A stretch of 64,000 nt of DNA from Deinococcus seoulensis (GTDB lineage Bacteria; Deinococcota; Deinococci; Deinococcales; Deinococcaceae), in assembly GCF_014648115.1 (NCBI RefSeq), contig NZ_BMQM01000007.1, positions 1 through 64,000 on the forward strand, given 5' to 3'. The translations under genes were made by a program, and so were the position numbers. Below, in pieces: positions 41,459-51,227 of this stretch (position 1 is the stretch's first letter; each line of letters opens with the position of its first letter). The notes beneath the pieces are model-generated. The model ran no database searches, had not been told where the DNA came from, and saw only the letters and a list, made by a program, of their open reading frames with translations.

Positions 41459-41987
41459 GGTGGGGGTGTCTGCGGCGGGGTTTCTGGGTGCGGCCCCACC
41501 CCCCAGCCCCCTACCCCAGAGGGGCAGGGGGAGCTTACGTTGGCACTGGGCAGGTATTTTGCGGGCTTGCATGGCGGGTGATCGGCGGGGACGGCCACGG
41601 CTCACACGCCATCCTCCGCCCCCGCCGCGTTCGCCCCGCGCGCTGCGCGCACGACGGGCTCGGCTGCCACGACGCCGGGCGGGCCAGCCAACTTGGTGCG
41701 AGCTGGAAGGTTCTACTTTCTGGGCTTTTGCCAGAGCATGGTTTTCAGAGTCGATCAGCGGCGTTCAGCAAGGCACCCAGCCAGCCACCGCAGATCACCA
41801 CCGGCCGTCGTGCGCGCAGCGCGCGGGCCTGCGAGGGGGGCGGAGGATGGCGTCGAGGCCGGACCCGTCACCGCCCACAGCAACCCCGCCGCGCCGAAAC
41901 AAACTCTTGCCCAGTGCAACGTTGCTCCCCCTGCCCCCCTGGGGTAGGGGGCTGGGGGGAGGGGCAGCCCGCCGCAGGCGCCCACCT
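41459..41987. mobile_element. 529-bp non-coding element with ~190-nt inverted repeats (MITE-like)
   Basis: The left arm (about 41459-41655) and the right arm (about 41807-41987) are imperfect reverse complements along their length. Shared blocks include CTGCGGCGGG, CCCCCCAGCCCCCTACCCCAG, GGGCAGGGGGAGC, ACGCCATCCTCCGCCCC and CGCGCGCTGCGCGCACGAC, in mirror order. The centre of about 150 nt is unrelated. No credible protein is encoded, and frames crossing it are shadows. It begins right behind the psuK promoter and ends on the citE-like stop codon. It could be a miniature transposon or two inverted copies of one repeat. Confidence 0.65.
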
Positions 41988-42822
41988 ACCCCTCCGTAAC
42001 CCCCCACAGAGCCAGAACCTCCTGCGCCTCGTCCACGTGCATCTGCTCGACCAGTGCGCCCCGGTGCGTGGCGACGCTTTTGCCTTCGCGGCGGGCCTGT
42101 TCCCACGCGGCGATCAGTTCCCGCGCCGCTCCGGCTTCTGCGGCGGTGACGCCGAAGGTGGTGTTGGCGCCTTCGATCTGGTCGGGGTGGATGACGGTCT
42201 TGCCGGTGAAGCCGAGAGTGCGGCCCTGCTGGCATTCGCGCTGGAAGCCGTCGGGGTTGCGGATGTCGTTGTAGACGGCGTCCAGGGGGGTTTTGCCGTG
42301 GGCGCGGGCGGCGAGGACGACGCTGCTCAGGGCGTGCAGCAGGGGCGTGCGGTCAGGGTGGGGGCGGGTGCGCAGGGCGCGGGCGAGGTCGTTCGCGCCG
42401 ACGAGGAGGGCGGTGACGCCGGGCACGGCAGCGATGCTGGGGGCGTTCAGGATGCCCTGGGGCGTTTCGATCATGGCCCAGAGGGGCAGGCCGAGGCTGA
42501 GGTCGCGTGCGGTGCGGGCGTCCTCGACTTTGGGCAGGACGATGCCGGCGGCGCCTGCGGTGAGGGCGAGTTCGCGGTCGTCGTGTTCCCAGGGGGTGTT
42601 CAGGCTGTTGACGCGGATCAGGACGGGGACGGTCCAGGGGGTGCGCAGGGCGTCCCGGACGTGCTGCCGGGCCTGGACTTTGTGTTCGGGGGCGACGGCG
42701 TCTTCGAGGTCGAGGATGATGGCGTCGGGGCGCAGGGTGCGGGCTTTCTCGATGGCGCGGGGTTTATCGCCCGGCACGTACAGCACGGAGCGCAGGGGCA
42801 GCCCGGAGCGCAGGGGGTTCAT
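41986..42822 (-). CDS. CitE/HpcH-family CoA-ester lyase
   Basis: This TIM-barrel lyase is related to citrate lyase beta subunit, malyl-CoA lyase and citramalyl-CoA lyase. The 278-residue product has RSVLYVPGDKPRAIEKA, DAIILDLEDAVAPEHKVQAR (metal-binding Asp and Glu), IRVNSLNTPW, PKVEDA, LWAMIETPQGILNA and GKTVIHPDQIEGAN. Citrate lyase alpha and gamma subunits are absent, so it is more likely a stand-alone CitE-like enzyme acting on a CoA ester; the substrate cannot be told. Its ATG overlaps the stop of a 34-codon ORF, and its TAG abuts the inverted-repeat element. Confidence 0.88.
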   Translation of the reverse strand: MNPLRSGLPLRSVLYVPGDKPRAIEKARTLRPDAIILDLEDAVAPEHKVQARQHVRDALRTPWTVPVLIRVNSLNTPWEHDDRELALTAGAAGIVLPKVEDARTARDLSLGLPLWAMIETPQGILNAPSIAAVPGVTALLVGANDLARALRTRPHPDRTPLLHALSSVVLAARAHGKTPLDAVYNDIRNPDGFQRECQQGRTLGFTGKTVIHPDQIEGANTTFGVTAAEAGAARELIAAWEQARREGKSVATHRGALVEQMHVDEAQEVLALWGVTEG

Positions 42823-42923
42823 GCGGGCCGCCTGCGGGTGCGGGAGCGGGCGGCGCTGGTGGCGAGCAGGAACGGCAGCAGCGCCGCGATGAAGCGCAGC
42901 GCGCGGGGCAGGGTGCGGGTCAT
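42819..42923 (-). CDS. 34-residue hydrophobic micro-ORF coupled at both ends
   Basis: The sequence reads MTRTLPRALRFIAALLPF, then LLATSAARSRTRRRPA. One hydrophobic stretch (about residues 10-25) is flanked by Arg-rich ends, like a small membrane peptide. Its ATG overlaps the stop of the VOC gene (ATGA), and its stop overlaps the ATG of the citE-like gene (ATGA). It therefore fits exactly as a link in a translationally coupled three-gene operon. I know of no family for it. It could be only a coupling device. Confidence 0.55.
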   Translation of the reverse strand: MTRTLPRALRFIAALLPFLLATSAARSRTRRRPA

Positions 42924-43330
42924 GCGTTCACGGTAGTACGCCGCCCCGCATCGAGTCCCCAGATGCGGGGCGGGGCGAGTTCCAGGACGTTCCCGGCCGG
43001 GTCGTGAAAGTACAGGCTCTCCCCCCGGTCGCCCCAGGCGTAACGGGTGACGGTCAGGCCGGCGGCACGCAGGCGGGCTTCCCAGGCGTCCGTCTGGCTG
43101 GGGTGCAGGGTCAGGCAGGCGTGCGCGCCGGGCGCTCCGGCGTGCGGGGGTACGTCGCCCGGCTGGGCGCTGGCGCGCGGGTCGAAGATCAGGAGCATGC
43201 TGCCGTCCAGCCGGTAGAACAGGTGCCTACCCGGCACGCGGCTGTGCAGGGTCAGGCCGAGCACCTGGGTGTAGAACTGCTCGGCCCGGTCGAGGTCGTC
43301 CACGTACAGGCAGGTTTCCAGGACGCGCAT
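42920..43330 (-). CDS. VOC/glyoxalase-family protein
   Basis: The 136-residue product is a vicinal-oxygen-chelate fold: it begins VLETCLYVDDLDRAEQFYTQVLGL and ends SLYFHDPAGNVLELAPP. This matches the two beta-alpha-beta-beta-beta modules of glyoxalase I, dioxygenase and fosfomycin-resistance proteins. A metal site is plausible from FHDP..NVLE, but His at the first position is not obvious, so the reaction is unknown. TAAACT lies 7 nt before ATG 43330, suggesting a leaderless message heading the operon with the micro-ORF and the citE-like lyase. Confidence 0.85.
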   Translation of the reverse strand: MRVLETCLYVDDLDRAEQFYTQVLGLTLHSRVPGRHLFYRLDGSMLLIFDPRASAQPGDVPPHAGAPGAHACLTLHPSQTDAWEARLRAAGLTVTRYAWGDRGESLYFHDPAGNVLELAPPRIWGLDAGRRTTVNA

Positions 43331-43340
43331 GCTCGGCAGT

Positions 43341-44267
<927 letters not shown>

Positions 44268-44282
44268 GGGCGCCCCGTTCGG

Positions 44283-44402
44283 TCAGTGCAGGGAGGCCAG
44301 CCCGAAGGCAGAGGTGGCCGGTGTTGGTGCGTCAAAATCACTCCAGGTTGCAGGAACGAAGACTCCGTGTGCGGCGGTCTGGACATCAGTGATGTTGGTC
44401 AT
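44283..44402 (-). CDS. 39-residue small protein ahead of the RIO kinase
   Basis: The reading frame encodes MTNITDVQTAAHGVFVPA, then TWSDFDAPTPATSAFGLASLH. AAAGGAGG lies exactly 8 nt upstream of its ATG, one of the best ribosome-binding sites in the window, which is hard to explain unless the ORF is translated. A promoter is visible 32 nt upstream. The kinase gene starts 15 nt after its stop. The peptide is soluble-looking and rich in Ala, Thr and Ser, with no family that I recognise. It may be a real small protein or a leader peptide that tunes kinase expression. Confidence 0.7.
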   Translation of the reverse strand: MTNITDVQTAAHGVFVPATWSDFDAPTPATSAFGLASLH

Positions 44403-44433
44403 AACAGGCACCTCCTTTCGGTGATTGACCCTC

Positions 44434-44463
44434 AGCGTAGCAGCCAAAAGCGGCGCGTGTCAC
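44434..44463 (-). promoter_or_regulatory. Promoter of the small ORF-RIO kinase transcript
   Basis: On the minus strand GTGACA (44463-44458), an 18-nt spacer and TACGCT (44439-44434). It leaves a short leader carrying the AAAGGAGG Shine-Dalgarno. Confidence 0.55.
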
Positions 44464-44593
44464 GAACTCCGGGCGCGGTAGGCCATCACGCCTAGCACAC
44501 CCGGCCGATGCGCACGCCCCTGACAACAGAAGGCAAATAAAAGCGGGAGGCGGAGCCCGCACTGAGCCCCGCCTCCCCCCTGTGCGCGTCCTT

Positions 44594-44729
44594 ATACGGA
44601 CTGCCGTTTGTTTCGCCAACAATCCGGAACTTCACCGGATTGCCGGCTCCACGTCCGGAACCCGTTTTGCTCCCACTCGCTTCGCTCGGATCGAACGGGC
44701 TTTGCAGCCCATTCAATCGGAGTCCGTAT
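44594..44729 (+). repeat. Interspersed structured repeat, copy D
   Basis: This copy starts ATACGGACTGCCG and ends CGGAGTCCGTAT, with stem CAATCCGG/CCGGATTG. Its last base is the first base (on the minus strand, the last) of the TAA stop codon of the binding-protein gene. The rest of 44403-44593 holds the promoter above and no other gene. Confidence 0.93.
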
Positions 44730-45676
44730 TACTTCAGCGTCTTGCTGATGAACGCGTTCGTGTAGTAATCGGTGGCTTTCGCTCCGGCCGGCAGTTTGCC
44801 CTGCTTCACGAGGGCCGCGACCGCTTTCGTCCACGCGGCGGGGTCCATGGCGCCGATGCCGTTGGCGCGGCTGTACGCGCCGGTCATCAGGGGCGTGCTG
44901 GCCTTCAGGACGTCCAGGTTGCCGCTCGCGCCGAACACCGGCTGCGCCAGCTTGAACGCGCGGGCGGGGTCCGCGACCGTGAATTTCAGGCCGCGCTGAC
45001 TGGCCCGCACGACCTTCTTCGCCAGGTCGCCGCTCAGGCTCTTGCCGGTGCCGATCAGGCCCACGCCGACCATCGGGTACGCGCCGCTGATGTCCAGCGT
45101 GTACACCCGCTTGCCGCTCGTGCGGGCCAGTTGCAGCACGTCGTTGTTCGAGTACCCCACGGCGGCGTCCACGCGTCCGGCGCGCACGGCGTCCACCTGC
45201 GTGAACCCGATCAAGTTCAGGCGCACGTCCCGGCCCTCGGTTAGGTCCGCGCTGTCCAGCAGCGCCTGGATGGCGTGGTACGAACTGCCGAACGGCCCGG
45301 GAATGCCCACCGACTTGCCCTTCAGGCTGGCCGCGCCGTTCAGGGGCGAGAGGCTGAACACCGTCACCGGGTTCTTCTGGTACATGGTCATCACGTACCG
45401 CACGTCCGCGCCCTGGTTCCGGGCGAAGATGGCGTCCTCGGGGTCACCCACCACGAAATCCAGTTTGCCCTGCAGCAGCAGCGGCAGCAGTTGCGACACG
45501 TACCCGTGCTGGTAGTTGACCTTCAGGCCCTCCGCGCCGAAGTACCCGAGCTTGTCGGCCACGTAGAACGGCGTGAACTGCACGTCCGGGTTGTACCCCA
45601 GGCCGATATTCACGGTGCGCTGCGCGGACGCGGAGGTCGCCATCAGGCCCAGCAGCAGAAGGAAAGCGCGTTTCAT
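44729..45676 (-). CDS. ABC transporter substrate-binding protein, NMT1/THI5-like (ThiY/SsuA class)
   Basis: This secreted binding protein has 315 residues. The signal peptide spans residues 1-18 (MKRAFLLLLGLMATSASA). The mature part begins VNIGLGYNPDVQFTPFYVADKLGYF and has GKLDFVVGDPEDAIFAR and GKSVGIPGPFGSSYHAIQALL, typical of NMT1-like domains that bind pyrimidine precursors of thiamine, sulfonates or nitrate. No permease or ATPase gene is adjacent, so it must pair with components elsewhere. TATACT lies 7 nt before the ATG. Its stop codon is fused to interspersed repeat copy D. Confidence 0.88.
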   Translation of the reverse strand: MKRAFLLLLGLMATSASAQRTVNIGLGYNPDVQFTPFYVADKLGYFGAEGLKVNYQHGYVSQLLPLLLQGKLDFVVGDPEDAIFARNQGADVRYVMTMYQKNPVTVFSLSPLNGAASLKGKSVGIPGPFGSSYHAIQALLDSADLTEGRDVRLNLIGFTQVDAVRAGRVDAAVGYSNNDVLQLARTSGKRVYTLDISGAYPMVGVGLIGTGKSLSGDLAKKVVRASQRGLKFTVADPARAFKLAQPVFGASGNLDVLKASTPLMTGAYSRANGIGAMDPAAWTKAVAALVKQGKLPAGAKATDYYTNAFISKTLK

Positions 45677-45683
45677 GAGAACG

Positions 45684-45689
45684 AGTATA
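45684..45689 (-). promoter_or_regulatory. -10 box, leaderless start of the binding-protein gene
   Basis: Minus-strand TATACT is followed by 7 nt (CGTTCTC) and ATG 45676. Confidence 0.6.
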
Positions 45690-45773
45690 GGCGGCCTGCA
45701 TGACGCGTCTGTGACGCCTGCCGCACGCCGCGCCGGGGCATCTGCGCCCGCCCTGCCGTGTCATGCTGGCCGC

Positions 45774-45977
45774 ATGGACCTGGAATCCTGGACACCCGTG
45801 GACAACGCCCGCCGCCTCGCCACCCTGATCGCGGTGGGCGCGGCCATGTTCAGCCTGATGGCCCTGTGGCTGGGCGCCGCGTGGCACCCGCTGCTGGCCC
45901 TGCTGACCGCCGTCCTGACCGGCGTGATCGTGTGGGCCGCCGCGTTCGCACTGCTGCGCCGCCTGCTGCGCCGCTGA
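45774..45977 (+). CDS. Small two-helix membrane protein of unknown function
   Basis: The 67-residue product begins MDLESWTPVDNARRLATL and has two hydrophobic helices (about 15-35 and 38-58) followed by an Arg-rich end (LLRRLLRR), which predicts inside orientation of the C-terminus. No family is recognised. CATGCT lies 6 nt before the ATG, a near match to the leaderless -10 pattern used elsewhere in the window. It diverges from the binding-protein gene. Confidence 0.6.
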   Translation: MDLESWTPVDNARRLATLIAVGAAMFSLMALWLGAAWHPLLALLTAVLTGVIVWAAAFALLRRLLRR

Positions 45978-46041
45978 CCCGCGCAGGCCCGCTCCGCCCC
46001 CGAACCGTGAACGCCCGCAGAACGGTTCCGGGCGGTACGGG

Positions 46042-46050
46042 TGGTACACT
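46042..46050 (+). promoter_or_regulatory. Extended -10 promoter of the RGG-repeat gene
   Basis: TGGTACACT is an extended -10 of the same TGnTACACT form as the ddrO promoter. It would give a leader of about 85 nt ending in AAAAAGGAG. Confidence 0.45.
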
Positions 46051-46141
46051 CGGGGGCACGCCCGCACACGGTGACCCCCACCGGTGTCCGGAGCAGCGCC
46101 CGCAAGAGACGGGCCAGATGCAGGAAAAAGGAGCAAACCAG

Positions 46142-46993
<852 letters not shown>

Positions 46994-47018
46994 CGCAGAC
47001 AAGTAACACCCACATCTG

Positions 47019-47049
47019 AAGGGGGCCGGGCCACAGCGTCCGGCCCTTC
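47019..47049 (+). terminator. Terminator of the RGG-repeat gene
   Basis: GAAGGG-G-GCCGG pairs with CCGGCCCTTC across a CACAGCG-type loop, followed by TCGTTTG. Confidence 0.65.
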
Positions 47050-47069
47050 TCGTTTGCCCCGCATTCAGC

Positions 47070-47509
47070 CGGTCACGGTGCGGTCACTGCCCATTTCGGA
47101 CACTCCGTTTACCTTCAGCGCGCGGGCGGGCCTCATTCCCTCCGCCCGGCCGCCCTGAAGGGATGGAGGGAAGACCATGACCATGAATGCCCGGATGCCC
47201 GCCCTGCTGCTGCTGACCCTGACACTGGCCGCCTGCGGAGGAGGTGGAACAGGAACGCCCACGCCCGTCGGGACGCCCGTGACGAGTCTCGCGGACAGCG
47301 GGGCGGGGAGCCTGCGGGACACGCTGGCCGCCGCGAAGAGTGGCGACACGCTGCGCCTGACGGGTACAGGAACGCTGACACTGGCCAGTCCACTGAGCAT
47401 CGACAAGAACGTGACGATCATCGCGACGGGCGTGACCATCGACGCCGCCGGGAAGGGACGCGCGCTGGACATCGACAAGGGCGCCACCGTCACCATGCAG
47501 GGCGGCACG
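47070..47509 (+). repeat. Duplicated block 1: promoter and 5' part of beta-helix lipoprotein gene
   Basis: This about 440-nt block recurs almost unchanged at 49144-49584. It covers the upstream region from CGGTCACGGTGCGGTCACTGCCC and the first about 110 codons. After GGCGGCACG the two copies diverge abruptly. Confidence 0.9.
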
Positions 47510-49078
47510 CTCAAGGGTGGCACCGGAGGGGCGCTGCCCGCCAGCCTCCGCAGCGCAGCCCTGCCCGAACACATGAACAAGGCGGCCCGCGCACGCCTGC
47601 AGACAGCGAACCTGAACCCCCAGGCCACCCCCCTGACCTACGGTGGCGTGCTCAGCAACGCGGGCACCCTGACCCTGGACGGCGTGACCGTCACGGGCGG
47701 GAAAGCAAACTCGGGCGGCGGCATCTACAACACCGAAGGCGCGACCCTCACCCTGAAGGGCAACACGAACGTCACCGGCAACGAGGCGACCGCCCTGAAC
47801 AGCGACGTCGACACCTTCGACCAGGGCCGCGGCGGCGGCGTCTTCAACAAGGGCACCCTGACCCTCGCAGGAGGACGCATCGACGGGAACAGGGCCACCT
47901 GGAGCGGCGGCGGCATCTTCGGAGAGGTGGGCAGCGTCACGACCCTCACCTCGGGCAGCGTGAACGACAACGCCTGCACGCGCCCCCTGACCGGCACCAC
48001 CAACGCCGACGCCGCCGGCTGCGCGGGCGGCGGCCTGTACACGGCAGGTGACCTGACCCTCGGCAGTGCCAGCATCTCCGGAAACACCGCCACGCATTTC
48101 GGGGGTGGCGCCGTCGTCCTCTCCAGCTGCGTTGGCACCGAATGCACCACGATCATCACGCCCACCTTCACCATGACCGGCGGCACTGTCGAGAACAACC
48201 GGACCACCGGCAAGGTTGATAACGGCGGCGGCGGCCTGTGGCTGAACGCCAAATCCACCATCAGCGGCGGCACGATCCGTGGGAACAGCAGCATGTACGG
48301 CGGTGGCATCGACACGTGGCGTGACCTGACCATCACCGGCGGCACGATCGAGAAGAACACCGCCACCGCCAGCGGCGGCGGCATCATCTTCGTCCGGCCC
48401 GGCCGCACCTACCGCATCGGCGGCACGGCCCAGATCAGCGGCAACACCGCCACAGGGTCCGGCGGCGGCGTGACCATCGTGCAGAACGCACAGGTCACCA
48501 TGGATGGGGGGAGCATCAGCGGGAACAGCGTGACCGGCACCGCAGACGGCGGCGGCGGCGTCCGGGTACTCACGGGAACGGTCTTCACCTTGGCTGGCGG
48601 GGAAATTAAAAGCAACACTACTGTGAAATCGGGGGGTGGAGTTGCTATGGACGGGACGATGAACATGACAGGCGGCAGCATCACCGGGAACACCGTGACA
48701 AACCGCACCAGTGGACAGGGTGGAGGCGGCGGCGGCGTGACACTGTACTCGGGTGGCAGCATGACCGCTAGCGGTGGGACGATCAGTGGGAATACCGCGT
48801 GGCTGGGTGGTGGGGTGGAAACCAACGCTGGAAATCAGACTGCTCCGATGTCCACGTTTATCCTCTCGGGCGCGACGATCACCGGGAACCGTGCCGACGG
48901 TCGGGACGGGGGAGGATTCCTCAATCGTGGGAAACTGACCATCATCTCAGGTAGCGTGACGGGTAATACGACCACACGGAACGGTGGTGGAGTATTCAAC
49001 ACCAGTGGCAGCGTGTATGCCCAGCCGGGCGGGAGCGTTACTGGGAACAACCCGGACAACGTGTTCAACTCCCAGTAA
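47177..49078 (+). CDS. Beta-helix lipoprotein 1 (polymorphic-outer-membrane-protein-like repeats)
   Basis: This 633-residue predicted surface lipoprotein has signal residues 1-20 ending in the lipobox LAAC. The rest is a right-handed parallel beta-helix of about 25-residue coils with repeated GG.I.GN.A..GGG motifs (for example GGTIRGNSSMYGGGID, GGSISGNSVTGTADGGGG). Such folds form adhesins or polysaccharide-binding or -cleaving proteins; no catalytic motif is evident, so adhesion or matrix binding is more likely. Four Cys in the first half may form disulfides. GGAGGG precedes ATG 47177. It is a tandem paralogue of the next gene, with which it shares its 5' region and terminator. Confidence 0.85.
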   Translation: MTMNARMPALLLLTLTLAACGGGGTGTPTPVGTPVTSLADSGAGSLRDTLAAAKSGDTLRLTGTGTLTLASPLSIDKNVTIIATGVTIDAAGKGRALDIDKGATVTMQGGTLKGGTGGALPASLRSAALPEHMNKAARARLQTANLNPQATPLTYGGVLSNAGTLTLDGVTVTGGKANSGGGIYNTEGATLTLKGNTNVTGNEATALNSDVDTFDQGRGGGVFNKGTLTLAGGRIDGNRATWSGGGIFGEVGSVTTLTSGSVNDNACTRPLTGTTNADAAGCAGGGLYTAGDLTLGSASISGNTATHFGGGAVVLSSCVGTECTTIITPTFTMTGGTVENNRTTGKVDNGGGGLWLNAKSTISGGTIRGNSSMYGGGIDTWRDLTITGGTIEKNTATASGGGIIFVRPGRTYRIGGTAQISGNTATGSGGGVTIVQNAQVTMDGGSISGNSVTGTADGGGGVRVLTGTVFTLAGGEIKSNTTVKSGGGVAMDGTMNMTGGSITGNTVTNRTSGQGGGGGGVTLYSGGSMTASGGTISGNTAWLGGGVETNAGNQTAPMSTFILSGATITGNRADGRDGGGFLNRGKLTIISGSVTGNTTTRNGGGVFNTSGSVYAQPGGSVTGNNPDNVFNSQ

Positions 49079-49087
49079 ATGCATGAA

Positions 49088-49122
49088 GCGGGGCGGAGGT
49101 TCGCCGCGAACCTCCGCCCCGC
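49088..49122 (+). terminator. Terminator of beta-helix lipoprotein 1
   Basis: GCGGGGCGGAGGTTC (49088-49102) and GAACCTCCGCCCCGC (49108-49122) form a perfect 15-bp stem. A near-identical hairpin follows the second paralogue at 51228-51260, so it was part of the duplication. Confidence 0.8.
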
Positions 49123-49143
49123 TCTGCTGTGCCCTGATTCTGA

Positions 49144-49584
49144 GCGGTCACGGTGCGGTCACTGCCCGCCCAGCACACTCCGTTTACCTTCAGCGCGCGG
49201 GCGGGCCTCATTCCCTCCGCCCGGCCGCCCTGGGGGCATGGAGGGAAGACCATGACCATGAATGCCCGGATGCCCGCCCTGCTGCTGCTGACCCTGACAC
49301 TGGCCGCCTGCGGAGGAGGTGGAACAGGAACGCCCACGCCCGTCGGGACGCCCGTGACGAGTCTCGCGGACAGCGGGGCGGGGAGCCTGCGGGACACGCT
49401 GGCCGCCGCGAAGAGTGGCGACACGCTGCGCCTGACCGGCACGGGAACGCTGACACTGGCCAGTCCGCTGAGTATCGACAAGAATGTGACGATCATCGCG
49501 ACGGGTGTGACCATCGACGCCGCCGGGAAGGGACGGGCACTGGACATCGCAAAGGGCGCCACCGTCACCATGCAGGGCGGCACG
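49144..49584 (+). repeat. Duplicated block 2
   Basis: This is the second copy of the block at 47070-47509, offset by about 2,075 bp. Confidence 0.9.
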
Positions 49585-51216
49585 ATCACCGGCGGGACGG
49601 GCGGCACTGTCGATACGGCGATTTTCACCCTCGCGCCGGCCGCCGCGACGGCTGGCACCTGGGGTGGCAACCTGATCAACTCCGGCACGCTGACCCTGGA
49701 CGGCGTGACCATCCAGAACGGGCAGGCGTTCAACGGGGGCGGCATCTTCAACGTGCCCGGCGCGACCCTGACCCTGAAGAACGTCACCATGACCGGCAAC
49801 CGCGCCACCATCCCCACACCGGACCTGGACAACGAGAGCACCGGCTCGGGCGGCGCGATCGCCAACGACGGCACGCTCACCATCGATGGCGGCACCTTCA
49901 AGAACAACAGTGCCGTGTACACCGGCGGGGTCATCCGCCAGACCGGGGGCACCCTGACCATCAAGGGGGGCACGTTCGATTCCAACACCTGCACGAATCC
50001 CCTCACCGGGTGCAGTGGTGGCGTACTCGTCGCGTACGAGGGCCAGACGACCATCACGGGGGGGACGTTCTCGAAGAACGCCACGAACCCCTCGGGTGGA
50101 GGCGGAGTCATTCGCCTGGGTGGAACGGCAACGGTGAACATCGCCGGGGGCACGTTCTCCGGGAATACCGCTGCCAACGGCGGGGCCATCAACACGTACA
50201 ACGGAGGAACGCTGAACATCAGTGGAGGAACCTTCTCCGGGAACACCGCCGATAATGGCGGGGTCATCAACCTCTACACGGACGGGACGTTGAAGATCAC
50301 AGGTGGGACCTTCGAAGGGAACACGGCCACGCGGTATGGCGGCGCACTCACCCTGTCCTCGACTGCCAAGGGCTTCACCATGACCGGCGGGACCATCCGG
50401 GGCAACAGCGCCACACTGGCGGGTGGTGGGATCAACAGTGACGCGACCATGTCCCTGACGGGCGGCGTGATCGAGGACAACACCACGCCGGGTGTCGGGG
50501 GTGGCATCGCCACGTACGCGCAGTCCGGCACGCAGCCCACGGTCACGCTGGGGGGCACGCTGGTCATCCGGAACAACCGCGCGGACCGTGGTGGGGGTGT
50601 GTCGATCGGTTCGGCGGATCAGGGTGTCGGCACGCATGTCATTCAGGGCGCGACCGTTCAGGGGAACACGGCGCAGGTGGCGGGCGGTGGCGTGGCGGTG
50701 TGGACCGGCTCGGTGCTGAAGCTGGTGAGCGGCTCGATCACGGGGAATACCGTCGTCACGACGGGTGGTGGGATCGTGGTGGGGAGCGGAGCCCGGGTCG
50801 AGATGACCGGCGGGAGCATCACGGGGAACACCGTGACCAACCGGATCGACAGGCAGGACGGCAGTGGTGGGGGTGTGCGGCTGTACGCGGGGGCGAGCAT
50901 GACGGCCAGTGGTGGGACGATCAGCAACAACGTGGCGTGGTATGGCAGTGGCGTGAAGCTGGACGGTCCGTACCAGCAGTCGGGGCGGTCGACGTTCGTG
51001 CTGTCGGGCGCGACGGTCAGTGGGAACCGGGCGGATGACAACAACGTGGCGGGTGGCTTCTGGAATGACGGGTCGTTGAGCATCACGGCGGGGAGCGTGA
51101 CGGGGAACACGGCGCGTGTGGGGGCGGGGGTGTACAACACGCGGATCGGTCTGTACTCGCAGACGGGTGGGAGTGTGTCGGGGAACAACCCGGACAACGT
51201 GTACAACGTGCCCTGA
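49252..51216 (+). CDS. Beta-helix lipoprotein 2, paralogue of the preceding gene
   Basis: The 654-residue product has the same signal peptide, LAAC lipobox and first about 110 residues as its neighbour. The beta-helix coils then diverge (GGTFSGNTAANGGAIN, GGTFSGNTADNGGVIN and similar) before both converge again on a GNNPDNV.N C-terminus. The conserved ends with a diverged middle suggest antigenic or ligand diversification after a tandem duplication. The open frame before ATG 49252 is upstream DNA shared with the first copy, not protein. Surface adhesion is inferred. Confidence 0.85.
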   Translation: MTMNARMPALLLLTLTLAACGGGGTGTPTPVGTPVTSLADSGAGSLRDTLAAAKSGDTLRLTGTGTLTLASPLSIDKNVTIIATGVTIDAAGKGRALDIAKGATVTMQGGTITGGTGGTVDTAIFTLAPAAATAGTWGGNLINSGTLTLDGVTIQNGQAFNGGGIFNVPGATLTLKNVTMTGNRATIPTPDLDNESTGSGGAIANDGTLTIDGGTFKNNSAVYTGGVIRQTGGTLTIKGGTFDSNTCTNPLTGCSGGVLVAYEGQTTITGGTFSKNATNPSGGGGVIRLGGTATVNIAGGTFSGNTAANGGAINTYNGGTLNISGGTFSGNTADNGGVINLYTDGTLKITGGTFEGNTATRYGGALTLSSTAKGFTMTGGTIRGNSATLAGGGINSDATMSLTGGVIEDNTTPGVGGGIATYAQSGTQPTVTLGGTLVIRNNRADRGGGVSIGSADQGVGTHVIQGATVQGNTAQVAGGGVAVWTGSVLKLVSGSITGNTVVTTGGGIVVGSGARVEMTGGSITGNTVTNRIDRQDGSGGGVRLYAGASMTASGGTISNNVAWYGSGVKLDGPYQQSGRSTFVLSGATVSGNRADDNNVAGGFWNDGSLSITAGSVTGNTARVGAGVYNTRIGLYSQTGGSVSGNNPDNVYNVP

Positions 51217-51227
51217 GTGCCATGACA

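Noticed and set aside
41420..41985. Frames through the long inverted-repeat element, including an upstream extension of psuK
   Set aside because: Codon content is low-complexity, no start signals or domains are seen, and the sequence is explained by the inverted arms.
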